Notes: generated by a model from the sequence alone, not told the origin. Positions 6,131 to 14,284 are shown, numbered from the stretch's first letter. The stretch: DNA of 17,139 nt from CAYLUN01 sp964386865 (GCA_964386865.1 CAYLUN010000107.1:1-17139), one strand, 5' to 3'. Program-made: numbers and translations.

Positions 6131-8899
6131 TCACTGGCCGCGCATGAACTGTAGCGCGTAGAGTTTCGTGTTCCGCATAGCCACTTGCACGCGCACCGGC
6201 CGGCCCGCGAGCGCGCCGACGTCCGCGCCGCCCGCCCAGCGTGCGAGGTGGTCGACCTCGTCGGCGTTGATCGCGACGCACTGCTCCTGCGTGAAACCCG
6301 GTATCGGCCTCCCGTCCGCCTCGAGCAAAGCCACCTTCGCGCAGCCCGCGCCCCGCGTGTCGAGGTTGAGGCAGAGCCGGTCGCCCGCGAATATCAGAGG
6401 CCGCGTGGTGATCACGCCGCCCGCGTACGCGCCGTCCATCGAAACAAAGCCGTCCACGCGCTGCCGGGCCATGTAGATGCCCCCCCGCTCGCGCGTCATC
6501 CACTCCGCCGCGGTCGCAGGATCGCGCTCCCACGTGTTCGGGCGGCCGTGCGTGTGCGGCCAGCCGACAAAGTACTGGTACAGCCAGCGCCCGCGCCGCA
6601 CCATCCCGCGGGCCATGCTGACCAGCCGCAGGTCGACGCCGTCGTAGCTGCCAGCCGCGACGTACGGCTGCCGCCAGCGGCTCCAAGAGGCCCCGTCCGC
6701 GCTCGTGGCGAGCTGCACCTCGAACGTGCCGTCGTTGGCGCTCAGGGCGCGCTCTTTCCAGTCCGGCCCGATGTACTTGAAATAGACCGCCGGAAACGCC
6801 AAGAACGCGTTGGTCGCAGCGGGGTACGGCGTCACCACGTTGGTGTAGATGTCGAGGTTCTCCGGATCGTCGCCGTCGGCCGCGATCACGGCCGGGTACT
6901 CGCGGCTGAGCGTGGGGATCTTGTCCTTGCCCCACACCTGATAGGCCGGCGCGGAGCGGTCGTACGGCCACGGCTGCTCGATGTCGGCCACGGCCGCGCG
7001 GCACACCTGCCGCTTCTTCCCGTCGCGATCCCACGAGCGCATGTGTATCACGTAGCGTTGCGAGCGCTCGTCCCAGTAGGCCGTGTGCTGGCTGTCCGGC
7101 ACGAAGGGCAGCACGCGCGTTCCAGCCGCCGTCCACTCGGTGCCGTTGGGGCTCGCCGCCGTGTAAACGCCCGATTTCTCGAGGTTTTCCAGCCCGAAGG
7201 CGGAGTAGATCATCCGGTAGCGCTTCTCCGGCGCGGCGCGCGGATCGAGGAAAACGCTCGCCTCGATCGCCGTGAGCGCGAGCAGGTTGTTTTCCGTGCT
7301 TCCGTTGAACGCCTTCTGCCCGAGCGAAGGCCGCTGGAATGTCACGCCGTCGCGGCTCGTCGCCAGGCAGAAATGCCGCTGAAGCTTGTCGTCCCGCGTG
7401 TAGCTGCCGTAGTAGAGCTTGATCTCCCCGCCGTCCTCCACGACGCTGCTGTAAAAGATGAAGCCCAGCGCCTCCCACGGCTGCTCCGGCGCCAGCACGC
7501 GGCGGACGTCGCCGGGCGGATTCAACGTGCGCGTGACGCCTCGGGTCAGCCCGAGGTCCAGCAGGCTGTCGTCGAGAAAGAGCTGGCGCCCGCCGCCGAT
7601 GAAAACGGCCCCGGCCTCCTGCGCCGCGACGCGCATCGGCAGCGCGTAGTACGCGCACTCCGCAAAGAAGAATTCGGCCATGTTCAACTTCGCGTAATCG
7701 TAATGGACAACGGCCCGCTCGATCTCCTCGCGCCCCTCTCCCCCGCCCGCCAGCGCGACGACCGCCGCAGCTGCGAGGGGATTCCTCATGAAGCGGGCCT
7801 CGTACCCTTTTCGCGGACCGAGCTTCGCCTTGTCACCGGTCTTGGACAGCCGAAGTGCGTCGTCTTGCGTCTTCTGCGGAAACCACTCGGGGTAACCCTC
7901 GCGCCACTTCGCATGGCCGAACACCTTCGTGTCGGCGTTGTCGAACTCCCGATGCACCCCGATCGACGCGAGCGCGCTTGAGGCGTTCACCGCGAGTCCG
8001 GCGCGGTAGTGTTTCAGGATTGCCTCGTCCCTCTCCAGCGACGCCAGCCGGGCCAGCGCGCCCTGCGACCCGACGTAGATCCAGAGCGCCGACTCGTCGA
8101 TCTTCGCGATCGCCTCGCGATCCAGCGGATAACCGAAGGCGCAGATCTCCGCACGCGTTTTGTCCGACTTCTCCGGCCGCTCGGCGAGCGCCTGGTGGTA
8201 ACGTTTGAGCCAGACCTTGTCGCCCGTGACATCGGCCATCACCCGCAGCAGATGGAGGTAGCGCACAGCGTCTCGAAAAAGATGCCCCTTGTAGCCGCCC
8301 CTGAAATCGCCTTTGAACGCGCCGTCGCAGGGGCAGCGCCACCCCGTCGACTCCAGCACGTCCGCCACCTCGCGCATCTTGGCGACGATGCGCGCGCGCT
8401 CGGCGTCGTCGGGCAGGCCACTCGTCGCGTAGGCGTGCAGGCCGTAGAACCACGGATGCGTCTGGTCGTCGGAGCCGAGGGGATAGTGGCACGTGCCGTC
8501 GCTGCCCATGCCTCGCACGACCATGCCCGGCACGTCGGACACCGACGCGCACCGCAGAAGCCCCTCGGCGAGCCGCCGCGCCTGTTCCTTGTCCTCGGCC
8601 TTGCCGCTGCGCCGCGCACGCTCGCACATCGCGGGCAGATAGAGGCCCGTAAACATCGGCCCGTTCTCGATGGGGCTCCACCAGCCGATGGCGTTGGGCT
8701 TGCCGAGCGCGCACTCCTCCGGCGTCGGCAGCTCGCCCACGTAGTCGCGGATCACGCCGTCCGGGCCGACGAACTTCGCCCACAACGCCTCATGCGCCGC
8801 CTCGACCGCACGCGCGGCATCCGCCTCCGCCGCGCCGCCTACCGCCACGCATGCCGCCGCCCAAATGGCGGCCACCACAGTAAGGTTCTTCGCGTTCAT
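6131..8899 (-). CDS. Large secreted two-domain protein: alpha-helical toroid-like domain plus GH32/43-like beta-propeller
   Basis: A 922-aa exported protein. The signal peptide is about residues 1-26 (MNAKNLTVVAAIWAAAC...). Residues about 30-425 are helix-rich with repeated Trp/Gly/His-rich turns (GWWSPIENGPMF, HPWFYGLHAYATSG), resembling (alpha/alpha)6 toroid sugar enzymes. From about residue 430 (GGGRQLFLDDSLL) to the end, strand-rich repeats such as EIKLYYGSY, ATSRDGVTFQRPSLG, AASPNGTEW and ATSADGASWSRW suggest a five-bladed propeller like GH32/43/68 proteins. I do not recognise a named family or a catalytic set, so the function is unassigned; a glycan-processing role is inferred from context. 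The frame extends to a GTG at 8923, but the ATG at 8899 has AGAGAGG six bases upstream. It sits between two sialidase-like genes. Confidence 0.75.
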   Translation of the reverse strand: MNAKNLTVVAAIWAAACVAVGGAAEADAARAVEAAHEALWAKFVGPDGVIRDYVGELPTPEECALGKPNAIGWWSPIENGPMFTGLYLPAMCERARRSGKAEDKEQARRLAEGLLRCASVSDVPGMVVRGMGSDGTCHYPLGSDDQTHPWFYGLHAYATSGLPDDAERARIVAKMREVADVLESTGWRCPCDGAFKGDFRGGYKGHLFRDAVRYLHLLRVMADVTGDKVWLKRYHQALAERPEKSDKTRAEICAFGYPLDREAIAKIDESALWIYVGSQGALARLASLERDEAILKHYRAGLAVNASSALASIGVHREFDNADTKVFGHAKWREGYPEWFPQKTQDDALRLSKTGDKAKLGPRKGYEARFMRNPLAAAAVVALAGGGEGREEIERAVVHYDYAKLNMAEFFFAECAYYALPMRVAAQEAGAVFIGGGRQLFLDDSLLDLGLTRGVTRTLNPPGDVRRVLAPEQPWEALGFIFYSSVVEDGGEIKLYYGSYTRDDKLQRHFCLATSRDGVTFQRPSLGQKAFNGSTENNLLALTAIEASVFLDPRAAPEKRYRMIYSAFGLENLEKSGVYTAASPNGTEWTAAGTRVLPFVPDSQHTAYWDERSQRYVIHMRSWDRDGKKRQVCRAAVADIEQPWPYDRSAPAYQVWGKDKIPTLSREYPAVIAADGDDPENLDIYTNVVTPYPAATNAFLAFPAVYFKYIGPDWKERALSANDGTFEVQLATSADGASWSRWRQPYVAAGSYDGVDLRLVSMARGMVRRGRWLYQYFVGWPHTHGRPNTWERDPATAAEWMTRERGGIYMARQRVDGFVSMDGAYAGGVITTRPLIFAGDRLCLNLDTRGAGCAKVALLEADGRPIPGFTQEQCVAINADEVDHLARWAGGADVGALAGRPVRVQVAMRNTKLYALQFMRGQ

Positions 8900-8905
8900 T
8901 CGCAT

Positions 8906-8912
8906 CCTCTCT
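8906..8912 (-). promoter_or_regulatory. Ribosome binding site deciding the start of the two-domain protein
   Basis: AGAGAGG on the minus strand lies six bases before the ATG at 8899, but directly touches the ATG at 8905 and lies after the GTG at 8923. Only the 8899 start has correct spacing, and it places the signal peptide at the N-terminus. Confidence 0.6.
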
Positions 8913-8935
8913 TTCAACGCCACCCTTCACCCGCC

Positions 8936-8955
8936 GGCCGGGGTGGAACCCGGCC
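8936..8955. repeat. Perfect 7-bp hairpin beside the interspersed repeat
   Basis: GGCCGGG (8936-8942) pairs with CCCGGCC (8949-8955) around a 6-base loop. It overlaps the edge of repeat copy B and makes the 97-base gap upstream of the fusion gene a run of three hairpins. Confidence 0.4.
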
Positions 8956-9020
8956 CTCCCCGCGCGAGGCCAAGCCGGGACGACGAGCCTCGCCTGGAGG
9001 GGCGACCTCCGTGTCGCCCG
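8954..9020. repeat. Interspersed structured repeat, copy B
   Basis: Second copy of the element at 3904-3970. CCCTCC (8954-8959) can pair with GGAGGG (8996-9001), and inside it GCGAGGC (8964-8970) with GCCTCGC (8987-8993). The terminal hairpin is GGGCGAC/GTCGCCC (9000-9006 with 9013-9019). It abuts the stop of the LamG-sialidase-like gene, as copy A lies just after the DUF1080 gene. The terminal stem differs in sequence from copy A but remains paired. Confidence 0.55.
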
Positions 9021-10865
9021 CTACTTGCTCGCGACCCGCAGCTCCTCCAATTTGAAGCGCGTGCAAACCACAGAATGCTTGCGGTCATCGTCCCAGTACT
9101 TGATATACGTCGTGGCGACGATGGTGCCGTCCGGCAGCACCTCCATGCCGGGGTATCCCGTATCCGTGTAGGCCCAGCCGTAGCCATCTTTCATGCTGCC
9201 GAAGTGGTGCAGCAGCTTGATGCGGAACTGGCCCGGGCGCGCCTGGCGGATGTCGTCGTAGGTGCCCACCCACGCCACGAACTGCCCGTAGGTGGAGCTG
9301 CCAATCGCGCGGTCGCGGAAGGCGATCACCCAGCGGCCGTCCGGCGCCTGCACGCCCTCGTGGCGGTCGCCCGTCAGTCCCCATGCCGTGTCGACCGGCT
9401 CGCTCCACGTCGCGCCCTCGTCTCGGCTGAAGCACATCATGCTGTTTCCGGTGTGCCGGTTCTCGCGCATCAGGCAACACAACTCCGCGCCGTCGGGCGA
9501 CCTGATCACCGTGGGCTCGCAGAGGTTCTTGCCCGCCTTTCGCGCGATCATGCGCGGCGGCGTCCACGTCAGCCCGCCGTCCTCCGTCACGCACATGATC
9601 ACGCCCTGGTCTTCGCCCTTGGCGCGCATTTGCCCGAAGGCCGCCGTGCGGCCGTCCTTCAGCGGCGCCATTCCCGTGAACGGCATGCCGCATGTGAAGC
9701 CGAGCGGCGGCCTCTCAGCCCAGGACCGGCCCCCGTCTTCGCTCATCAGCCGGTCGATGCCGCGCGAGCTGGTGAAGACCCACAGCCGCTCGCGGCCCGC
9801 CCCGTCCACGATGCGGTAAATGCTGGGGCAATTCCGATGCTTGCTGAAGCCCCGCGGCAAGGCGTCGTCCAGCCGCGTCCACGTCAGGCCCGCGTCGTCG
9901 CTCCGCGCCATCGGCCCCGCCGCGCCTCCGTGGTTGATGCACCAGACCGCGAACAGCGTGCGCCCGTCCAGCATCAGCAGCGTGGTCGGATGTCCTTGAT
10001 AGACCTCCTTCGTGCCCGCCGCGATCACGACGTGCCTCCGCGTCTGGAGCGAGATGTCCGCGAGCGGCAGCTGGTCCCGGAAGGTGGCCTGCGCCTCCAC
10101 GGGCGGCAAGCCGTCCGGCGTGCGCCGCGCGAGCGCCGCGACCGCACGTGGCGACAGCGCGCCGTCGTAGAGGCGCACGTCGCTCAGCAAGCCGTGGAAA
10201 GGGCGGCTTCCCGAGGCGCTGTTGCCCAGCGTGCCCTTGCCCGCCTTCAGTGCGGCGCGCGCGGCCGCTGGCTTCGCGGACACGCAGGGAACGCGCTTGC
10301 CGTTGACAAAAAGGGCTACCGCGTTGCTCGGCGCGCCAGCGTCATACATCGCCGCCACATGCGCCCAGACGCCGGTGGGAAAGGTCGCGCCCGCGCCGCT
10401 CCAGCTGCCGCCGCCCGCGCCGAAGGTCAGCCCCAGCCGCCCCGGCTCCAGCTGCGTCACGTGGAGGAAGCAGCCGGGCAGCTCGACCACGCGCGGGTAC
10501 GGCTTGTCGCCCGCGCCCAGGCTCTCCACGGCCACCCACGCCGCCACGGACAGATTGGTGAGCGGCGGCGCGTCAAACGTCGCCGCCGCGTCGGCGCGGC
10601 CCGAGAAGCTCGCCGCGTTCCGCGACGCGCCGCACCCGAGACGCAAGCCCGCAGCGGGCGCTGCGCGCCGCCCGCTGCCGGTGGCGTCCTCGATGAGCGC
10701 GGCGCACGCCGCGTCCGCCATGCGCCAGTGCCCCACCAGCCTCGCGGACGGCGAGGCGCAACCCGCCTGCAGAGCGCAAACAGCGATTAGCGCCGCGCCC
10801 CGGAGCAGGACGCGCCCGCCTGCTCGCGGCTCTGCCGCCCGGCCCACCTTGCCGGCAGGGCTCAC
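9021..10865 (-). CDS. LamG domain plus sialidase-like (Asp-box) beta-propeller, predicted lipoprotein
   Basis: A 614-aa surface protein. A basic N-terminus and hydrophobic stretch lead to the lipobox LQAGC with Cys36. Residues about 44-246 form a LamG/concanavalin-like fold (VGHWRMADAA, FDAPPLTNLSVAAWV, LFVNGKRV, HGLLSDVRLYDGALS), probably binding glycan. Residues about 278-614 are a sialidase-like propeller closely similar to the 388-aa paralogue: YQGHPTT (289-295), NHGGAAGPMARS, Asp-boxes SEDGGRSW, VTEDGGLTW and SRDEGATW, Glu450, Arg467, Arg548 and Tyr571. The frame opens at a GTG at 10901, but the GTG at 10865 is preferred: it overlaps the MFS stop as GTGA and has AAGAGG seven bases upstream. 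Translation is probably coupled to the carrier gene. The substrate is unknown; sialic acid or a related end group is possible. Confidence 0.83.
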   Translation of the reverse strand: MSPAGKVGRAAEPRAGGRVLLRGAALIAVCALQAGCASPSARLVGHWRMADAACAALIEDATGSGRRAAPAAGLRLGCGASRNAASFSGRADAAATFDAPPLTNLSVAAWVAVESLGAGDKPYPRVVELPGCFLHVTQLEPGRLGLTFGAGGGSWSGAGATFPTGVWAHVAAMYDAGAPSNAVALFVNGKRVPCVSAKPAAARAALKAGKGTLGNSASGSRPFHGLLSDVRLYDGALSPRAVAALARRTPDGLPPVEAQATFRDQLPLADISLQTRRHVVIAAGTKEVYQGHPTTLLMLDGRTLFAVWCINHGGAAGPMARSDDAGLTWTRLDDALPRGFSKHRNCPSIYRIVDGAGRERLWVFTSSRGIDRLMSEDGGRSWAERPPLGFTCGMPFTGMAPLKDGRTAAFGQMRAKGEDQGVIMCVTEDGGLTWTPPRMIARKAGKNLCEPTVIRSPDGAELCCLMRENRHTGNSMMCFSRDEGATWSEPVDTAWGLTGDRHEGVQAPDGRWVIAFRDRAIGSSTYGQFVAWVGTYDDIRQARPGQFRIKLLHHFGSMKDGYGWAYTDTGYPGMEVLPDGTIVATTYIKYWDDDRKHSVVCTRFKLEELRVASK

Positions 10866-12106
10866 CGTTGCACCTCTTGGAAGCTGCGCGGGCGAATGCA
10901 CAGGACCAACGCGACCGAGACGGCCGCGGCGACGGCGCAGAAAGAGAAGATGAGCGCCGGTGCGACGCCCGCATCTCTCAAGGCTCCGATCTTCGCCGTG
11001 AACAGGCCGCCGGCGGTGATGCTCACAAAGTTCATGATCCCGTAGCCTGTGGCGCGAAATTCAGGCCGCACGATCTGGCACAGGATCGGCATGTTGTTGC
11101 AGTCGAAGAACCCCCAGCCCAGGCCGAAGAGGATCAAGAACCCAATGGCCACGCCGAGCGTCGGCGCATAACCCACCCCGAACAGCGCGGGAATCATCAG
11201 CACCATCCCCAGCGCGCTGGTGAAGATGCGGCCGCGCGGGGACGCCCGCATCCAGCGGTCGGCCAGCGCCCCACCCCCCAGCACGCCAGCCAGCGACGCC
11301 AGCGTGATCCAGAGCGTCGCGTTGATTCCGGCTTTGCCCTGGCCGAGGTGGAACGTGTCCGCCAAGATCGCGGGCAGCCAGTTCTTCATCAGCCAGCCCG
11401 GAAATGCGGGCAACGTGAAGTAGAGCACCAAGAGGAGAAAAGAGCCGAGACACAGGAGCGACTTCACCGCCGTCCACGGGCTCAGGGATGGAGCCGATTG
11501 CCCCGCGGCGACCTCCGGCTTGGGAGGATTGCGCAGAAACGCAACCAGCACGAACGCATACAGCACGCCCGCCAGCCCGAACCAGTTGAACGCCGCGCGC
11601 CAACCGTAGACCGAGTCCGCGATGAACCCGCCCAGCCCCCCCAGCGCGATGCCCGCATAGATGCCCGCCTGGTGGATCCCCACGGCGCGCGACCGCGTGG
11701 GCCCGGCGTGAAAATCGGCGATGAGCGCCAAGGCGGCTGGAATGTAGCAGGCCTCGCTCACGCCCATCGCGGCACGCGCCCACCACATCTGCTCGAAGTT
11801 CTGCGCGTGCCCGGTCAGCCAGGTAACCAGCGACCACACCCCCAGTGAAACAATCACGGCCCATCTGCGATTGAAACGGTCAGCCAGATAGCCCCCGATC
11901 GGGCTGAACGTTCCGTAGACGATGAGGAAAATGCCCATCAGCGTGCCGAACTGCTGCTCCGTCCCGATACTGGGCAGATCCGCCATCATCGACATTTTCA
12001 TGGTCGAAAAGATTTGGCGGTCAAGATAGTTCAGCAGCGCCACGGGAAGAAGCAGCGCCACGGCCAACCACGCGTCAAAACCGGTCTGGGAACGTAGTCT
12101 CATCAC
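10862..12106 (-). CDS. MFS transporter (second copy)
   Basis: A 414-aa inner-membrane carrier with about 12 hydrophobic segments and a short cytoplasmic loop in the middle (about residues 195-210). Major-facilitator signatures include NYLDRQIF in helix 1 and motif A, GGYLADRFNRR (about 71-81), between helices 2 and 3. Such proteins usually move a sugar, sugar acid or organic anion with protons. Start: GTG at 12106 (AGGAGG nine bases upstream) or ATG at 12103 (12 bases); both give nearly the same protein. It is a paralogue of the carrier at 14281-15540, sharing MGVSEACYIPAA, GPTRS, NMPILCQIV and RATGYG. Its gene is coupled by GTGA to the LamG-sialidase-like gene, suggesting that it imports the product released by that enzyme. 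Confidence 0.87.
   Translation of the reverse strand: MMRLRSQTGFDAWLAVALLLPVALLNYLDRQIFSTMKMSMMADLPSIGTEQQFGTLMGIFLIVYGTFSPIGGYLADRFNRRWAVIVSLGVWSLVTWLTGHAQNFEQMWWARAAMGVSEACYIPAALALIADFHAGPTRSRAVGIHQAGIYAGIALGGLGGFIADSVYGWRAAFNWFGLAGVLYAFVLVAFLRNPPKPEVAAGQSAPSLSPWTAVKSLLCLGSFLLLVLYFTLPAFPGWLMKNWLPAILADTFHLGQGKAGINATLWITLASLAGVLGGGALADRWMRASPRGRIFTSALGMVLMIPALFGVGYAPTLGVAIGFLILFGLGWGFFDCNNMPILCQIVRPEFRATGYGIMNFVSITAGGLFTAKIGALRDAGVAPALIFSFCAVAAAVSVALVLCIRPRSFQEVQR
10873..10878 (-). promoter_or_regulatory. Ribosome binding site deciding the GTG start of the LamG-sialidase-like gene
   Basis: AAGAGG on the minus strand lies seven bases before the GTG at 10865, inside the last codons of the MFS gene. 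No similar site is seen at the right distance before the GTG at 10901. Confidence 0.6.
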
Positions 12107-12149
12107 GGAACAGTCCCTCCTCGTAGAGAATCATCCACCCAAGTCAAAG

Positions 12150-12164
12150 GTATAATCACTATAC
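12150..12164. promoter_or_regulatory. AT-rich dyad upstream of the second MFS gene
   Basis: GTATA (12150-12154) and TATAC (12160-12164) form a perfect inverted repeat with a 5-base centre. It overlaps the stop codon of the upstream UroD-like gene and precedes the only sizeable gap (52 bases) in the operon's first half. It could be an operator or part of an internal promoter, but no matching -35/-10 pair is evident. Confidence 0.25.
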
Positions 12165-13361
12165 ACGAATCCTCTCCCGGTTGCGTTCACAGAAATTCAA
12201 TCCCACATTTTGATGGTTAAGACTTGGTCGTCCAACTGACGCCACGCGCCGATACGCGTCCATCACCCGCGCCGCCTCTGCCCGCGACGCGGCGCGGAAC
12301 ACCAGCGACACGCCGGTCGGGAAGCGCTCTAGGACGCGGCCCGTGACCAGCTCCTCCTCCGACGCCGCCACGCGCACCAGCGACACGCGCAGCTCCGCCG
12401 CCTGTACGTAGAGCCGGTCGATGTCATTCAGTTCCGACTGTCCGAAGTCGAAACAGCGGAGACCCTCCACGGCAAGGAAGGCCGGGATATGCCGCTCTAC
12501 TCGTCCGCAACTGTGAATCCCGCCGCCGCCCAGTTCCCGAAACACTCGGGCGTCGTGAGGCGCGACCTGCGCCCGGTACATCTCCGGCGACATCATGATT
12601 ACCGAGTCGTTGCGCAACAGGACAGTCCCCCCGATCATCGTCGCGTGCTGGTGCGCGAAGCCCTCCGGTCCGTCGCTCAGCAGCGGCGCCAGCCGCCGCG
12701 CCAGCGCGACCTGCGTCCGCGCCACGGCGTCAAGCGCGCGGTCAACAAGCGCCTCGTTTAGAACCAGATCTTCAAACACGCCGCTGCCGACGATCAACTC
12801 CAGATTGTCGAACGGCCCCTGCAGGTCAGGCAGCACAAGGCGAATGAGCTTCCGCAGCTCGGGATACGCATCCAGTATCCGGAGGTAAGCCGCGTACGTC
12901 TCTTCGACCCGCACGATCCAGCCGCGCGCGACGTCCTGCGGGTCGTGCGCGGCGACCGCCTCCAGCGAGACGTCGTCACGCTCGCCGTGCAGCACCCACG
13001 GCGGGTTATCGCCCACCTGCCGCACGTCCGCTCCGAAGACCGAGGCGACCAGCACCGTGCCGAAGTTGGCACGGATCGTGAGCGGCAAATCCGCTTCGAT
13101 CTCGCAAGATCGCGCGATGCTGGTGTCGAACGCGCACACCAGTTCGTTGAACAGCATCTTCTCCGGGTCGCCGAAAATCTCCCGGTGAGGAAACGGCTCG
13201 AACGGGCCGCTCGCGTCGGGCGGCGCGCTCATCACGACCGGCAGGCGGTCCACCGGCTCCCAAGCTAATGCGCGACGGTGCCGCTCGTCTATGTCAGCCT
13301 GCCGCCGCGCGTCCGCCGTACGGCAGAGAATCTCCAGCACGTTTTCCAGCCTGTCGTTCAT
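12159..13361 (-). CDS. Divergent uroporphyrinogen decarboxylase-like (methylcobamide methyltransferase family) protein
   Basis: A 400-aa cytoplasmic protein with a UroD-type TIM-barrel. Recognisable parts are the N-terminal ALAWEPVDRLPVV (31-43), FGADVRQVGDNPPW (109-122), MMSPEMYRAQVAPHDARVF (256-274) and IHSCGRVERHIP (282-293). His283 and Cys285 match the first two zinc ligands of MtaA/MtbA-type methyltransferases. The third ligand, a Cys in an SPCH segment of the sibling at 15537-16610, is replaced here by VSLVFRAAS (351-359); a Cys occurs later at 391. It may bind metal differently or have another activity. The frame is open to 14066, but the ATG at 13361 overlaps the aldolase stop as ATGA and has GGAG five bases upstream. 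It is unlikely to be the heme enzyme HemE. The 3' end of the gene is less GC-rich than the rest. Confidence 0.78.
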   Translation of the reverse strand: MNDRLENVLEILCRTADARRQADIDERHRRALAWEPVDRLPVVMSAPPDASGPFEPFPHREIFGDPEKMLFNELVCAFDTSIARSCEIEADLPLTIRANFGTVLVASVFGADVRQVGDNPPWVLHGERDDVSLEAVAAHDPQDVARGWIVRVEETYAAYLRILDAYPELRKLIRLVLPDLQGPFDNLELIVGSGVFEDLVLNEALVDRALDAVARTQVALARRLAPLLSDGPEGFAHQHATMIGGTVLLRNDSVIMMSPEMYRAQVAPHDARVFRELGGGGIHSCGRVERHIPAFLAVEGLRCFDFGQSELNDIDRLYVQAAELRVSLVRVAASEEELVTGRVLERFPTGVSLVFRAASRAEAARVMDAYRRVASVGRPSLNHQNVGLNFCERNRERIRV

Positions 13362-14284
13362 GCAAACTCCGGAATGAGCCCCCGCACCACAGGCCGCAGC
13401 CGCGCCACCTCGTCCAGCGGGATTGAGCGGTACGGCCAACGCATGCGCGGGCCCACGTCGGCCCAGCCGCCAAGCAAAGCCATGAACCGGTCGCAGGCGG
13501 CGTTGCAGTACTTCTGCTCGGTGATGAAGGGCGCGATGTGCTCGGACATGAAGCGCCGCAGCCGCGCCTCGACCTCCAGCGCGGCCGGCAGGTCGCGCCA
13601 CATCAGGTCGGTCCAGCGCTGGGCCGCAGCGGGATTCAGGCAGGCCACGTTCGAGTAGGCCCCTGCCGCCCCACGCGCCACGCCGCTGGCGAGCAGGTGG
13701 CCGGGCACGAAGACGCTGAGCCGCGAGAGGTGCCGGCGCATCTCCGCGTACCACGCATCGTCGCCGCCCGCCGTCTTGATCCCGATCAGCGAGGGTGCGC
13801 GCACGGCCAGTCGGCCGAGCAGCTCCGGCGTCCACACGCGCTTGGCGTGCGGCGGGTTGTAGAGCACGAGCCCGATGCCAGCGGCCGCCTCGGCCATGCC
13901 GTCGATAAACGCGGCCGCCTCGTCCTCCGCCACGGGGAACCAGTCGGGCAGGATCACCTGCACCGCGCCGGGTGCCAGCGGGAGCGCGCGCCGCAGGCGC
14001 TCGCGCGAAAGCTGCGCGCTCATGTGGCTGACGCCGATCTGGAACGGCATGTCGGCGGCCTCGCACTTCTCAGCGAGGCAGGCGGCGACGCGGTCGAACT
14101 CCTCCTCGGTTTGGGCGTGGAACTCGCCGGCCGTGCCGTGCGAGTAGATGCCGTCCACCCGCGCAGCGATCAACGCGTCGATCTCCGCCGCCACGCGGCC
14201 GAGGTCGAGGGAGTCGTCCGCGTTCCACGCCGACAGCAGCGTGGCCCAGTTTCCGCGAATCTGCTCTGCGCACAAAGGCTTCAT
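13358..14284 (-). CDS. DapA/N-acetylneuraminate lyase family aldolase
   Basis: A 308-aa class I aldolase of the usual family length (290-310). The TIM-barrel shows GIYSHGTAGEFHAQTEEE (45-62), equivalent to the GTTGE pyruvate-carboxylate site, LYNPP with Tyr142, and GIKTAGG with Schiff-base Lys170. Family members cleave or form pyruvate adducts: dihydrodipicolinate, N-acetylneuraminate, 2-keto-3-deoxy sugar acids. The neighbours (sialidase-like enzymes, carriers, a rhamnosidase) favour breakdown of a nonulosonic acid or 2-keto-3-deoxy acid over lysine synthesis, but substrate residues cannot be read with confidence. The frame opens earlier, at 14359; the ATG at 14284 is chosen because it overlaps the MFS stop as ATGA and has GGAGG four bases upstream. 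It is the single enzyme between two UroD/MFS pairs. Confidence 0.88.
   Translation of the reverse strand: MKPLCAEQIRGNWATLLSAWNADDSLDLGRVAAEIDALIAARVDGIYSHGTAGEFHAQTEEEFDRVAACLAEKCEAADMPFQIGVSHMSAQLSRERLRRALPLAPGAVQVILPDWFPVAEDEAAAFIDGMAEAAAGIGLVLYNPPHAKRVWTPELLGRLAVRAPSLIGIKTAGGDDAWYAEMRRHLSRLSVFVPGHLLASGVARGAAGAYSNVACLNPAAAQRWTDLMWRDLPAALEVEARLRRFMSEHIAPFITEQKYCNAACDRFMALLGGWADVGPRMRWPYRSIPLDEVARLRPVVRGLIPEFA

Noticed and set aside
4770..6161. 463-aa plus-strand open frame opposite the 388-aa sialidase-like gene
   Set aside because: Arg/His-rich shadow of a gene with clear Asp-boxes and a signal peptide.
6185..7981. 598-aa plus-strand open frame opposite the two-domain protein
   Set aside because: Same shadow pattern; no motif and no ribosome site of note.
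8865..10790. 641-aa plus-strand open frame opposite the LamG-sialidase-like gene
   Set aside because: Composition is Arg/Ala/His-rich and low in hydrophobic patterning, while the opposite strand encodes recognisable domains.
13358..14284. Naming the aldolase nanA or dapA
   Set aside because: The family is clear, but substrate-deciding residues cannot be assigned by eye, and the sialidase-like neighbours themselves have altered active sites.
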